A DNA stretch of 47,868 nucleotides, taken from assembly GCA_017645905.1 (NCBI GenBank), contig JAGCNO010000002.1, positions 1-47,868 of the forward strand. The letters run 5' to 3'. A program made the translations under genes and the position numbers. This stretch comes from Prevotella sp. (GTDB lineage: Bacteria > Bacteroidota > Bacteroidia > Bacteroidales > Bacteroidaceae). How positions within the stretch are numbered: the first letter of the stretch is position 1; every line of letters begins with the position of its first letter. Shown piece by piece: positions 17,678 through 26,804 of this stretch. The notes beneath the pieces were generated by a model. It made no database searches. It was not told the DNA's origin and saw only the letters and a list, made by a program, of their open reading frames with translations.

Positions 17678-18703
17678 ATGAAAAGACTATTTCTTATTGC
17701 ATGGTGCCTTGTGACGACAGGCACGGTGCTGGCACAGACCGCCGACTTTGTGAAGGGTGCCGACGTGGGATTCCTGCAGGGACAGGAACGGCGGGGCGTG
17801 AAGTTCCACGACCGTAACGGACAGGAACGCGAATGTCTGGAACTCCTAAAGAACGACTACCAGATGAGTGCCATCAGGATGCGTGTCTGGGTGAATCCCC
17901 GTGGCGGCGACTGCGACAAGCACGCGCTACTGGCTATGGCTAAACGGGTAAAGGAGCTGGGCATGGACCTGATGGTGGACTTCCACTACAGCGACTCATG
18001 GGCAGACCCCGCTAAGCAGCCCATCCCTGCCTCCTGGCAAGGACACAGCTACAAGCAGATGAAGAAAGACCTGCGCAACCATACTGTCGAGGTATTGACA
18101 TTGTTGAAGGATAACGGCATAGCGCCACGCTGGGTACAGGTAGGCAACGAGACCGCCAATGGTCTGCTTTGGCCGATGGGGCACATCGAGAAGAACCCGA
18201 AGCAGTATGCCGGATTTATCCGCGCAGGCTATGATGCCGTGAAGAAAGTTTTTCCCAACACCATAGTCCTCATCCACCTGGACCGAGGCCACAAGCAGAG
18301 CCTCTACGACTGGAACCTTGACATCGTCCGCAAGTACGGTGGCCGGTGGGACATGGTGGGCATGTCGCTCTATCCCTACTGGGCTCAACAAGATCATCCC
18401 GAGCTGAAGGCCGACGACATCATCACCGACTGCATAGCCAACATCCGCCACGTCAGCGAGAAGTACCAGTGTGACGTGATGATTGTGGAGACAGGCTTCG
18501 AGGTAGACGAGCAGCACCCAGAGAAGATGGAGGAGGGCCGCCGCCAGCTGGCCCGTGTCGTCCGCGAGGCCCGCAGCGAGACCAACGGTCATTGCCGTGG
18601 TGTGTTCTACTGGGAACCACAGTGCCTGCCCGGCGGCTACAAGCTCGGAGCATTCAACAGCAAGGCCGCCCCGACCGTCATCATGGAAGGATTTATAGAG
18701 TAA
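17678..18703 (+). CDS. GH53 endo-beta-1,4-galactanase
   Basis: This 341-aa exported enzyme is predicted to cleave beta-1,4-galactan (pectin arabinogalactan I side chains). The signal peptide is residues 1-20 (ends VLAQ) and the catalytic barrel covers nearly the whole rest. The family motif KGADVGFLQGQE is near 26-37. The acid/base is Glu158 in VQVGNETANGLLWP and the nucleophile is Glu271 in VMIVETGFEV. ATG 17678 gives the clean signal peptide; ATG 17663 adds five residues. It ends 20 bp before a radical SAM gene on the same strand. No SusC/D pair is nearby, so this is not a full polysaccharide utilisation locus. It is likely periplasmic or outer-surface. Confidence 0.9.
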   Translation: MKRLFLIAWCLVTTGTVLAQTADFVKGADVGFLQGQERRGVKFHDRNGQERECLELLKNDYQMSAIRMRVWVNPRGGDCDKHALLAMAKRVKELGMDLMVDFHYSDSWADPAKQPIPASWQGHSYKQMKKDLRNHTVEVLTLLKDNGIAPRWVQVGNETANGLLWPMGHIEKNPKQYAGFIRAGYDAVKKVFPNTIVLIHLDRGHKQSLYDWNLDIVRKYGGRWDMVGMSLYPYWAQQDHPELKADDIITDCIANIRHVSEKYQCDVMIVETGFEVDEQHPEKMEEGRRQLARVVREARSETNGHCRGVFYWEPQCLPGGYKLGAFNSKAAPTVIMEGFIE

Positions 18704-18723
18704 ATAAAGATTATAGCACAGAC

Positions 18724-19785
18724 ATGGAACTGCGTAAACGTCTTGGGCTGGAGCTTGCCCGCATGATGAACAACAACCTGAAGCGTGAGCACCCACTGCG
18801 CCAACTGTTCTGGGAGAGTACGCTGCGTTGTAACGTGAGCTGCCGCCATTGTGGCAGCGACTGCCGTGCCTCGGCGGTGCATCCTGACATGCCCCGCGAG
18901 GACTTTTTCCGTGTGCTCGACGGCATCGCCGCCCGGTTGGACCCGCACAAGGTGTTCGTCATCGTCAGCGGGGGCGAGCCGCTCATGCGCGAAGACCTGG
19001 AGCTATGCGGCCGCGGCATCTACGAACGCGGTTTCCCCTGGGGCATGGTCACCAACGGCCTCGCCCTCACCCCCGAGCGTTTCCAAAGCCTGAAGGCAGC
19101 GGGATTGTGCTCCGTGGCCGTGAGCCTCGACGGACTGCAGGAGAGCCACGACTGGCTGCGCCGCCATCCGCAGAGCTTCCGCATGGCCAGCCGCGCACTG
19201 GACCTGCTCGTGGCCGACGGCGAGATAAAGTTCGACGCCGTGACATGTGTCAATCAGAAGAACTACGGACAGCTGGCTGAGATACGCGATTTCCTCATCA
19301 GCAAGGGAGTCAGGGACTGGCGCCTCTTCCCCATCTTCCCCGTGGGCCGCGCTGCCAACGACCCTATGCTGCAGGTGAGTAACGAGCAGTTCCGCGAACT
19401 GCTGCAGTTCATCAAGCAGACCCGGCGGGAAGGCAAGATTCACGCCAACTACAGCTGCGAAGGCTTTGTTGGCGACTACGAGGGCGAAGTGCGCGACTGG
19501 GTGTTCCGCTGTGCCGCCGGTGTCACCGTAGGCTCCGTGCTCATTGATGGCAGCATCAGCGCCTGCACCAGCATACGATCTAACTACGCTCAGGGGAACA
19601 TCTACGAAGACGACTTCCTCGAAGTGTGGGAAAACCGTTTCCAGACATTCCGCGACCGCTCGTGGATGAAGAAGGACAAGTGTGCCGACTGCAAGTACTG
19701 GCGATACTGCGAGGGCAACGGCATGCACCTGCGCACCGACGACGGGCGACTGTTAGTGTGCCATTTAGAACGAATCAACAAATAA
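18724..19785 (+). CDS. Radical SAM/SPASM maturase (rSAM/lipoprotein-system type)
   Basis: The 353-aa product starts at ATG 18724 (MELRKRLGLE). The radical SAM cluster is C36-x3-C40-x2-C43 (CNVSCRHCG), followed by VSGGEPLMRED and TNGLAL motifs. A C-terminal SPASM-like region has the cysteines FRCAAG, SACTS, CADCKYWRYC and LVCHLE, which would hold auxiliary clusters. The N-terminus and LFWESTLRCN segment resemble, from memory, the Bacteroidetes group named 'radical SAM enzyme, rSAM/lipoprotein system' (TIGR04133). The usual small lipoprotein partner is not evident here; the upstream neighbour is GH53, which carries an ordinary signal peptide. The substrate is unknown. The next gene starts 90 bp downstream. 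Confidence 0.85.
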   Translation: MELRKRLGLELARMMNNNLKREHPLRQLFWESTLRCNVSCRHCGSDCRASAVHPDMPREDFFRVLDGIAARLDPHKVFVIVSGGEPLMREDLELCGRGIYERGFPWGMVTNGLALTPERFQSLKAAGLCSVAVSLDGLQESHDWLRRHPQSFRMASRALDLLVADGEIKFDAVTCVNQKNYGQLAEIRDFLISKGVRDWRLFPIFPVGRAANDPMLQVSNEQFRELLQFIKQTRREGKIHANYSCEGFVGDYEGEVRDWVFRCAAGVTVGSVLIDGSISACTSIRSNYAQGNIYEDDFLEVWENRFQTFRDRSWMKKDKCADCKYWRYCEGNGMHLRTDDGRLLVCHLERINK

Positions 19786-19875
19786 ATAATGACATTTGCA
19801 ATAATATTATACTTTTTGAGTTATATAATAATAATGTATAAAAGCATTTTGGGAAATAGAAACAAAACGATAAAT

Positions 19876-22395
19876 ATGAGAAAAGTATTCTTCATTTTAG
19901 CCATGGTGCTTCTGTCGATGACCCCAACTCAGATGCAGGCTCAGTCGACAATGACAGACCAGGAGTTGATAACTTTCATCTTGAATGAGCGCGACAAGGG
20001 CTCCTCGCAAAACGACATTATCACGAAGCTGATGCAGCGCGGTGTGGACATTCAGCAGATACAGCGCGTGAAACGCAGATACGACCGACAAATCAACAAT
20101 GTCGGCCTTGGCGCTGTGGCCGAAGAGTCGGTGAACAAAGCTGCCAGCCGCATGAGAAAGAACAACGGAAAGGAGAAAAGGGTGGTGTCCAACAGCAGGA
20201 CTAAGATTCAGGGGACGATAAGCGGACGCTCAGCATACGACACGAACGATCCCGACTTCATTGCTTACAGGAATGAACTGGGCGACATGCTGCCCACGGA
20301 CTCCATGGCCATGCTCAGAGAGTATATCAAGGCAGAACGGGCCGGACAGAGCAAGATTTTCGGCCATGACCTCTTCAACAACGATAACCTGACGTTCGAG
20401 CCCAACATGAACATCGCCACGCCGAAGGACTATGTGCTGGGGCCTGGCGATGCCGTCATCGTAGATGTCTACGGAGCCTCGCAGGAAAGTTTCCATGAAA
20501 CCGTCTCGCCCGACGGCTACATCACCATACAGGGCTACGGACCCATACAGGTCGGCGGCATGAGTGTAAGCCAGGCCACGTCATACCTGCGCTCGCAGCT
20601 GGGCACACGCTACAGTAGCAGCCAGATACGCCTCAGCGTAGGGCAGACACGAACCATTACGGTGAACATAGCCGGTGAGGTGAACGCTCCAGGAACTTAC
20701 ACCATGTCGGCGTTCTCAACCGTGTTCAATGCACTCTACATGGCCGGCGGCATCAACGACCTGGGTACACTGCGTAACATCAAGGTCTATCGCAACAACC
20801 GTCTGCTATCGACCATCGACGTCTATGATTACATCATCAACGGAAAGGCTACGGGCAACGTGAAACTGACTGACAACGACATGATTATCGTCGAGTCGTA
20901 CGACTGTTTGGTGAACATCAGCGGTCGTGTAAAGCGTCCTATGTACTACGAAATGAAGCAGGGCGAAAGCCTCAATTCACTGATTAAATATTCAGGAGGC
21001 TTCGCCAGCGATGCCTATCGTACCAGCGTCAGGGTGATGCGCAAGAACGGGGCACTCCGCTCGGTACATACCGTGAACGAATTCGACATGGGTACATTCA
21101 AGATGGCCGACGGCGACAGCGTGACCGTGGACTCCATCATCGACCGCTACCAGAACATGGTCGAGGTGCTGGGTGCCGTGTTCCGTCCCGGAAAGTATAA
21201 CATCGGAGGTGATATAACCAGCGTGCGCTCCCTCATTGAGAGTGCACAGGGTGTAACCGAGGATGCCTTCACCACACGAGCCATCATGCACCGCATGAAG
21301 GAAGATCGTACACTCGAGGTGCTGGCCGTTGACCTTGCCGGCATCCTCGAAGGAAGAGTCAGCGACGTAGTGCTCCAGAACGAGGACGTGCTCTTCGTTC
21401 CCAGCCAGAGAGAAATCATTGAAAACCAGTCGATAACCATCATCGGCGAGGTGCAAGACCCCGGAATATACAAGTATGCCGAAAACGAGACGCTTGAGGA
21501 CTTCATCCTTCAGGCCGGCGGTCTCACAGAGTCGGCCTCTACGGCAAAAATAGACATAGCACGGCGCATTATTGACCCAAGTGCTACACAGACGAGCGAC
21601 ACCATCGCATACATTTACAGCTTCGACCTTAAAGATGGATTCGTTATTGGCGAAGGTAACAGTGCCTTCCACCTCGAACCCTACGATTGTGTATACGTGC
21701 GCCGGAGCCCGGGTTACACAGAACGGCGAAACGTGTCAGTCGTGGGTGAAGTGCTCTTCGAGGGTAGCTATGCCTTGTCGAAAAAGAGTGAACGCATCAG
21801 CGAGGTCATCAAGAGAGCTGGAGGACTCACCAAGACGGCCTATTCTCCCGGAGCAAGACTTATTCGCAGACGCACTGCCGACGAGATGGCCCGTCAAGAG
21901 GCTATACTGGAAGCTGCAAAGCGTTCCAACAAAGGAAAAGATTCTATCGACGTCAGCAGCCTCGACCTCGGACCGACGTATGAAGTGGGCATTGAGCTGG
22001 ACAAGGCTTTGAAAGAGCCAGGAAGCGATGCCGATATCGTATTGCGCACAGGAGACCGCATCGTAGTGCCCGAATATTCCGGAACAGTGAAAATCAACGG
22101 CGAAGTGATGTACCCCAACACCGTGAGCTTCGTAGAAGGCAAAGACCTGGAATACTATATCAACCAGGCAGGCGGATGGAGCGACAACTCAAAGAAGAGC
22201 AAGACATACATCATCTACATGAACGGCACCGTGGCAAAGGCCGACCGTAAGCATAAGCCCATGCCGGGATGCGAGATTGTAGTGCCTACGAAACAACGAG
22301 GACGCAAGATGTCGACTGCCGAGCTGCTGGCCATAGGAACCTCCACAGCCAGTATCGCCACGATGATTGCTACTATTGTTAACGTGCTGAAATAA
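19876..22395 (+). CDS. Polysaccharide export protein with multiple SLBB domains
   Basis: The 839-aa product starts at ATG 19876 (MRKVFFILAMVLL) with a signal peptide ending QMQAQ. The polysaccharide-export domain begins near residue 185 (DYVLGPGDAVIVDVYG). Several SLBB-type beta-grasp units follow, recognisable by repeated GEVNAPGTY, GAVFRPGKY and GEVQDPGIY motifs, and one hydrophobic helix ends the protein (about 815-839). Family members form outer-membrane export channels (Wza-like), but this is about twice Wza length, as is common in Bacteroidetes. No Wzc-like kinase, flippase or glycosyltransferase cluster is adjacent. It lies 6 bp ahead of dnaX, so it may be co-transcribed with it. Confidence 0.88.
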   Translation: MRKVFFILAMVLLSMTPTQMQAQSTMTDQELITFILNERDKGSSQNDIITKLMQRGVDIQQIQRVKRRYDRQINNVGLGAVAEESVNKAASRMRKNNGKEKRVVSNSRTKIQGTISGRSAYDTNDPDFIAYRNELGDMLPTDSMAMLREYIKAERAGQSKIFGHDLFNNDNLTFEPNMNIATPKDYVLGPGDAVIVDVYGASQESFHETVSPDGYITIQGYGPIQVGGMSVSQATSYLRSQLGTRYSSSQIRLSVGQTRTITVNIAGEVNAPGTYTMSAFSTVFNALYMAGGINDLGTLRNIKVYRNNRLLSTIDVYDYIINGKATGNVKLTDNDMIIVESYDCLVNISGRVKRPMYYEMKQGESLNSLIKYSGGFASDAYRTSVRVMRKNGALRSVHTVNEFDMGTFKMADGDSVTVDSIIDRYQNMVEVLGAVFRPGKYNIGGDITSVRSLIESAQGVTEDAFTTRAIMHRMKEDRTLEVLAVDLAGILEGRVSDVVLQNEDVLFVPSQREIIENQSITIIGEVQDPGIYKYAENETLEDFILQAGGLTESASTAKIDIARRIIDPSATQTSDTIAYIYSFDLKDGFVIGEGNSAFHLEPYDCVYVRRSPGYTERRNVSVVGEVLFEGSYALSKKSERISEVIKRAGGLTKTAYSPGARLIRRRTADEMARQEAILEAAKRSNKGKDSIDVSSLDLGPTYEVGIELDKALKEPGSDADIVLRTGDRIVVPEYSGTVKINGEVMYPNTVSFVEGKDLEYYINQAGGWSDNSKKSKTYIIYMNGTVAKADRKHKPMPGCEIVVPTKQRGRKMSTAELLAIGTSTASIATMIATIVNVLK

Positions 22396-22401
22396 TATAA
22401 T

Positions 22402-24165
22402 ATGGAATATATTGTTTCGGCAAGAAAGTATCGTCCCATGTCGTTCGACACCGTGGTGGGGCAGTCAGCACTGACCACTACGCTGAAGAACGCCGTGAAG
22501 AGTGGGAAACTGGCTCATGCATACCTGTTCTGCGGACCACGCGGTGTGGGAAAGACTACCTGCGCACGCATCTTTGCCAAGGCCATCAATTGTCAGAACC
22601 CGACAGTTGACGGAGAGGCCTGTGGGGAATGTGAGAGCTGCCAGTCGTTCAACGAGCAACGCTCGCTTAACATCTTCGAGCTTGACGCCGCCTCAAACAA
22701 CTCTGTGGAGCACATAAAGACGCTCATGGAGCAGACACGCATACCCCCGCAGATTGGCAAGTATAAAGTCTTTATTATTGACGAGGTGCACATGCTCTCA
22801 ACAGCAGCTTTCAACGCCTTCCTCAAGACACTGGAGGAGCCGCCCGCACACGTCATATTTATTCTCGCAACGACGGAGAAGCATAAGATTCTGCCCACTA
22901 TCCTCTCCCGCTGCCAGATTTACGACTTCGAGCGCATGACGGTGAAGAACACCATCGAACATCTGAAGCAAGTGGCCGAGAAGGAAGGCATACAATATGA
23001 GGAGGAGGCGCTGGCCGTCATTGCCGAGAAGGCTGATGGCGGCATGCGTGACGCCCTCTCCATCTTCGACCAGGCGGCATCGTTCTGCCAGGGCAACATC
23101 ACTTATCAGAAGGTCATTGAAGACCTAAACGTGCTCGATGCCGAATACTACTTCCGTATTATCGACTACTCCACACTGAACAAGGTGTCTGACATAATGG
23201 TGCTGCTTAACGACGTGCTCAACAAGGGTTTCGATGCTGGACTACTTGTACAGGGTCTTGCCCGGCACACACGCAATGTGCTCATGGCGAAAGACCCACA
23301 GACGTTGCCACTGTTAGAGGTCAGCGACCAGATGCGACAGCGTTATCTGGAACAGGCACAGCGAGCTGATACCCGTTTCCTCTATGCAGCGTTGAAAATC
23401 ATGAACGACTGCGACATCAACTACCGCACATCATCCAACAAGCGGCTGCTTGTAGAACTGACCCTTATTCAGGTGGCTCAGATAACACAACCAGAAGATG
23501 TTCCTGGCAGTGGGCGCAAGCCCAGAAGATTAAAATCCCTGTTCAAACAACTTATCCAGCAAGCGCAGCCCGTAAAGAAGTCGGTCCCGCAGGTAGCCGC
23601 GGTTGAGCAGCCAGATACCCCTCAAGAACCTCCAAAGGATAGTCCTCAGCCTCTTCCAGCAGCTAAGGAAGCACCTACTCTTCGTCTTTCAAGTATTGGC
23701 ACTTCTTGGAACAATCTGCGCCAACAGAACAAGAAAATGCAGATACTCCCCGGCATGCAGGGAACAGATGCCAAGAAAGGAGAGGAACTGGAACAATTCT
23801 CACAGCAAGACCTTGAATTGCAATGGATGGCCATGTGTAAGCGCATGCCACAGCGACTCAGCGGCATTGCGGCCCGCATGAAGAACATGAATCCCGTCAT
23901 TGCCGGGGGTAATTGGCAGTCACCAACTATCGAGGTTATCGTCCCCAACGAAATCATTAAGACCGAGATGGAGCAAATACGCGGCAGCATACTTGCCACG
24001 CTGAAACTCCATCTTCACAATTCTGCCATTACTCTTGCCCTGCGTGTGGCCGAGCAGGAAGAGAAAGCTAAGCTCCTAACCCGTCGTGAGCAGTTCGAGC
24101 TACTTACTTCTCAGAATTCTACCATAGAAAAACTCCGTGAGGTATTCGACCTCGAGCTGGCATAG
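22402..24165 (+). CDS. dnaX: DNA polymerase III gamma/tau subunit
   Basis: This 587-aa clamp-loader ATPase has Walker A GPRGVGKT (45-52), zinc cysteines C64/C74/C77/C80, Walker B VFIIDEVH (123-130) and the SRC sensor (169-171). Residues about 360-480 are a Pro/Gln/Lys-rich linker of low conservation; the rest is a tau-like C-terminal domain. I saw no obvious A-run slippage site in the linker. It begins 6 bp after the SLBB gene, and its stop overlaps the birA frame. Confidence 0.95.
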   Translation: MEYIVSARKYRPMSFDTVVGQSALTTTLKNAVKSGKLAHAYLFCGPRGVGKTTCARIFAKAINCQNPTVDGEACGECESCQSFNEQRSLNIFELDAASNNSVEHIKTLMEQTRIPPQIGKYKVFIIDEVHMLSTAAFNAFLKTLEEPPAHVIFILATTEKHKILPTILSRCQIYDFERMTVKNTIEHLKQVAEKEGIQYEEEALAVIAEKADGGMRDALSIFDQAASFCQGNITYQKVIEDLNVLDAEYYFRIIDYSTLNKVSDIMVLLNDVLNKGFDAGLLVQGLARHTRNVLMAKDPQTLPLLEVSDQMRQRYLEQAQRADTRFLYAALKIMNDCDINYRTSSNKRLLVELTLIQVAQITQPEDVPGSGRKPRRLKSLFKQLIQQAQPVKKSVPQVAAVEQPDTPQEPPKDSPQPLPAAKEAPTLRLSSIGTSWNNLRQQNKKMQILPGMQGTDAKKGEELEQFSQQDLELQWMAMCKRMPQRLSGIAARMKNMNPVIAGGNWQSPTIEVIVPNEIIKTEMEQIRGSILATLKLHLHNSAITLALRVAEQEEKAKLLTRREQFELLTSQNSTIEKLREVFDLELA

Positions 24166-24931
24166 TCACTTATCACATATCACTTTGCACTTCATCCATC
24201 TCCCTGAGACCGACTCGACCAACCTATGGCTTCGCAACCACGCCGATGAATTCTCGTCAGAAGAGTTCACCGTCGTCTGGACTGACCACCAGACTGCTGG
24301 CCGGGGGTGCGGCACCAATATCTGGGAAAGCGCTTCGGGAGAGAACCTGCTTTTCTCCGTTCTTTGTCACCCAAAGAATATTCCTGCCATTCAGCAATTC
24401 CTACTTCTGGAAACCATGGCATTGGCGATAAAAGACATCCTCGACCGCACACTACCCCATGACAAAGAAATCAAGATAAAGTGGCCTAACGACATCTACT
24501 GGCACGACAGCAAACTGGGCGGGACGCTTACCGAGTGTGCACTCAACGGTCAGAACATGCGCTGGTGCATCATCGGCACAGGACTGAATATCAATCAGAC
24601 AGTCTTTTCTTCCCAGCTGCACAACCCCGTCTCACTGGCACAGATAACAGGAAAGCACCTCGAATTGTCTCCCCTACTCCACCGAATATGCGAGGCATTC
24701 ATCCTCCGTCTGCAGCACTTGGAAAATGAACTTGACACCTTCATCGACCAGCTGCAAGAAGAATATATGTCCGCACTCTTTCGTCGCCACGGTTTTCACC
24801 CTTTTCACGACGCTCACGAAACCTTCGAGGCCGAAATCGTCAGCATTGCCCCCGACGGTACCCTCACCCTACGCGACAAACAACAACGCCTCCGCAACTA
24901 CAAGTTCAAGGAAATTTCGTTCAAGATTTAA
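24137..24931 (+). CDS. birA: Biotin-[acetyl-CoA-carboxylase] ligase
   Basis: This enzyme of up to 264 aa joins biotin to the biotin-carrier lysine through biotinyl-AMP. Motifs are LPETDSTN (about 22-29), the biotin/ATP loop TAGRGCGTNIWES, the KIKWPNDIYW segment and GTGLNINQT. No N-terminal DNA-binding domain is present, so it is an enzyme only. The start is uncertain. ATG 24137 overlaps dnaX by 29 nt, and codons 11-19 come from a CACTTAT heptamer repeat (24167-24194). TTG 24185, inside the repeat, would begin LHFIHLPETDS, which fits the family's usual N-terminus better. Confidence 0.9.
   Translation: MRYSTSSWHSHLSHITLHFIHLPETDSTNLWLRNHADEFSSEEFTVVWTDHQTAGRGCGTNIWESASGENLLFSVLCHPKNIPAIQQFLLLETMALAIKDILDRTLPHDKEIKIKWPNDIYWHDSKLGGTLTECALNGQNMRWCIIGTGLNINQTVFSSQLHNPVSLAQITGKHLELSPLLHRICEAFILRLQHLENELDTFIDQLQEEYMSALFRRHGFHPFHDAHETFEAEIVSIAPDGTLTLRDKQQRLRNYKFKEISFKI
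24167..24194. repeat. Heptamer repeat CACTTAT x4 at the birA start
   Basis: Units CACTTAT, CACATAT, CACTTTG and CACTTCA run in tandem immediately after the dnaX stop and are within the birA frame. Confidence 0.7.
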
Positions 24932-24945
24932 ATGGCGTGATAACA

Positions 24946-24969
24946 AAATATCGAAATATCGAAATAACG
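24946..24969. repeat. Octamer repeat AAATATCG x3 before pyrH
   Basis: Units AAATATCG, AAATATCG and AAATAACG lie in tandem in the 60-bp birA-pyrH gap. Confidence 0.7.
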
Positions 24970-24991
24970 TTATAACTAAACAACAAAAACA

Positions 24992-25702
24992 ATGTCAAGA
25001 TTCAATCGTATTCTTCTAAAGCTGTCGGGCGAGAGCCTGATGGGTAAGCAGGGCTATGGCATAGACCCTGAGCGGCTGTCACAGTATGCTCAGCAGATAA
25101 AGGACGTCCATGAGATGGGCGTGCAGATAGGCATCGTCATTGGTGGTGGCAACATCTTCCGAGGTCTGAGCGGAAGCCAAAAAGGTTTCGACCGCGTGAA
25201 GGGTGACCAGATGGGCATGTGTGCCACGGTCATTAACTCCCTCGCTCTGAGTTCCGCCCTTGGAGCCGTTGGTGTAAAGAACCGTGTGCTGACCGCCATC
25301 CGCATGGAGCCCATCGGCGAGTTCTACACCAAGTGGCGCGCCATTGAGGCAATGGAGCGCGGCGAGGTCTGCATCTTCTCCGCCGGCACCGGCTCACCCT
25401 ATTTCACTACCGACACCGGTTCCTCTCTACGCGGCATAGAGATTGAGGCCGACGTGATGCTGAAGGGCACCCGCGTGGACGGCATCTACACCGCCGACCC
25501 GGAGAAAGACCCCACGGCCACGAAGTTCCACGACATCAGCTACAACGAAGTGCTTGCCCGTGGGTTGAAGGTCATGGACCTCACCGCCATCTGCATGTGT
25601 CAGGACAACAACCTTCCCATCTACGTCTTCAACATGGACGTACAAGGGAACCTGCTCCGTGTCATGCAGGGTGAGGACATCGGCACACTGGTGCACCCTT
25701 AG
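24992..25702 (+). CDS. pyrH: UMP kinase
   Basis: This 236-aa amino-acid-kinase fold enzyme phosphorylates UMP to UDP. Motifs are LLKLSGESLMG at the N-terminus, VIGGGNIFRG, and GTRVDGIYTADPEKDP, which binds ATP. Length is normal for the hexameric bacterial enzyme. Its stop (TAG 25700-25702) overlaps the stop of the convergent HAD gene (25699-25701) with no terminator between them. Confidence 0.96.
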   Translation: MSRFNRILLKLSGESLMGKQGYGIDPERLSQYAQQIKDVHEMGVQIGIVIGGGNIFRGLSGSQKGFDRVKGDQMGMCATVINSLALSSALGAVGVKNRVLTAIRMEPIGEFYTKWRAIEAMERGEVCIFSAGTGSPYFTTDTGSSLRGIEIEADVMLKGTRVDGIYTADPEKDPTATKFHDISYNEVLARGLKVMDLTAICMCQDNNLPIYVFNMDVQGNLLRVMQGEDIGTLVHP

Positions 25703-26325
25703 GCTTGTAAGAAATCATAAATCTCTGCCGTCCAGTCTGCACCGTTCTGCGGACAGAAAGTTCTGATGCCTATCTGACTGGCAGCGGCTACGTTTCGCGG
25801 CCCGTCATCCACGAAGAGACATTCTCCCGGAGGAGTCTGCTCGGCCATGAGCACCCGGCGGAAGAATGTCTCGTCGGGTTTCATTACCTTCATCTGATAG
25901 CTCAGGTAACAGGCATCGAAATAATAGTCCAGGGCGTGACCCTTGCCGTCGAAGGCTGTCGACATGGCCCATGCCATCATGCAGGGATTGGTATTTGAAA
26001 GCAGAACGACGCGGTAGCCTTCTTTCCGCAGCCGGACCAGTGCGTCAAGGTTCCGCTGAGGAACTTCTTTTGCATAGCCCTGCCAGGCATACTCACACTC
26101 CGACATAGTCACTTCGCGACCAATAATCAGACTCAACTCCTTGCGGAAGTCTTCGGCTGTGATAAGCCCATTCTCAAGTTCGCCAAAAATGCCTTTCTGC
26201 GTATAAGGGTCGAGCCACGTTGTGGCATCCTTGAGACCCAATTCGGTGAAGCGACGTACCGCCTCATCGTGGTCAATGGTCATGATGACCCCACCGAGGT
26301 CAAATATAATAGTCTTAATCATCAT
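25699..26325 (-). CDS. HAD-superfamily hydrolase (subfamily IA)
   Basis: This 208-aa cytoplasmic phosphatase-like protein has all four HAD motifs: FDLGGVI (nucleophile Asp9), LLSNTN (motif II), the Lys in KVMKPDETFF (motif III) and FVDDGPRN (motif IV). The cap is helical, with LDPYTQKGIFGELENG. Related enzymes act on sugar phosphates or nucleotides; the substrate here is not predictable. It is last of a three-gene overlapping operon, its start overlapping the smpB stop by 4 nt. Confidence 0.88.
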   Translation of the reverse strand: MMIKTIIFDLGGVIMTIDHDEAVRRFTELGLKDATTWLDPYTQKGIFGELENGLITAEDFRKELSLIIGREVTMSECEYAWQGYAKEVPQRNLDALVRLRKEGYRVVLLSNTNPCMMAWAMSTAFDGKGHALDYYFDACYLSYQMKVMKPDETFFRRVLMAEQTPPGECLFVDDGPRNVAAASQIGIRTFCPQNGADWTAEIYDFLQA

Positions 26326-26804
26326 CGAAAATCTTTCATCGCCCGGTCAATCTCTCGTCTGTCCTCCTTATCTTTCAGTGTCTGTCGTTTGTCGTAGGCT
26401 TTCTTTCCCTTGCAGAGCGCGAGGTCCATCTTCGCTCGTCCATTCTCGTCAATCCAAATTAGTGTAGGCACAATGGTGTAGCCCGTCTGCCGTGTAGCAC
26501 TATCCAATCGCGCTATCTCACGTCGATTAAGAAGCAGTTTGCGGTCGCGCTTCTGGACGTGGTTGTTATAAGAGCCATAGAAATAGGGACTTATGCTCAT
26601 TCCCTTCACCCACACTTCACCATTGATAATAGTGCAGTAGGTATCCACCAGACTAGCTTTTCCAGCACGTATGGATTTTATTTCCGTGCCGGTAAGCACC
26701 AGACCGGCGGTATATTCCTCAATGAAGAAATACTCAAAGGCTGCCTTCCTGTTTTTTATTTGTACGGGGCTCTTCTTGCGGAGCTCCTCTTGCTGCTTGT
26801 TCAT
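26322..26804 (-). CDS. smpB: SsrA-binding protein
   Basis: This 160-aa tmRNA-binding protein works in ribosome rescue. Motifs are IKNRKAAFEYFFIEEYTAGLVLTG (split here as IKNRKAAFEY and EYTAGLVLTG), TEIKSIRAGK and the C-terminal Lys/Arg-rich tail from ALCKGKKAYDKRQTLK to RAMKDFR. Length is normal. It is translationally coupled at both ends by 4-nt overlaps. The tmRNA gene itself is not in the window. Confidence 0.95.
   Translation of the reverse strand: MNKQQEELRKKSPVQIKNRKAAFEYFFIEEYTAGLVLTGTEIKSIRAGKASLVDTYCTIINGEVWVKGMSISPYFYGSYNNHVQKRDRKLLLNRREIARLDSATRQTGYTIVPTLIWIDENGRAKMDLALCKGKKAYDKRQTLKDKEDRREIDRAMKDFR

Noticed and set aside
17678-22395. Polysaccharide utilisation locus around GH53
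   Set aside because: No SusC/SusD pair, hybrid two-component regulator or other glycan enzymes are adjacent.
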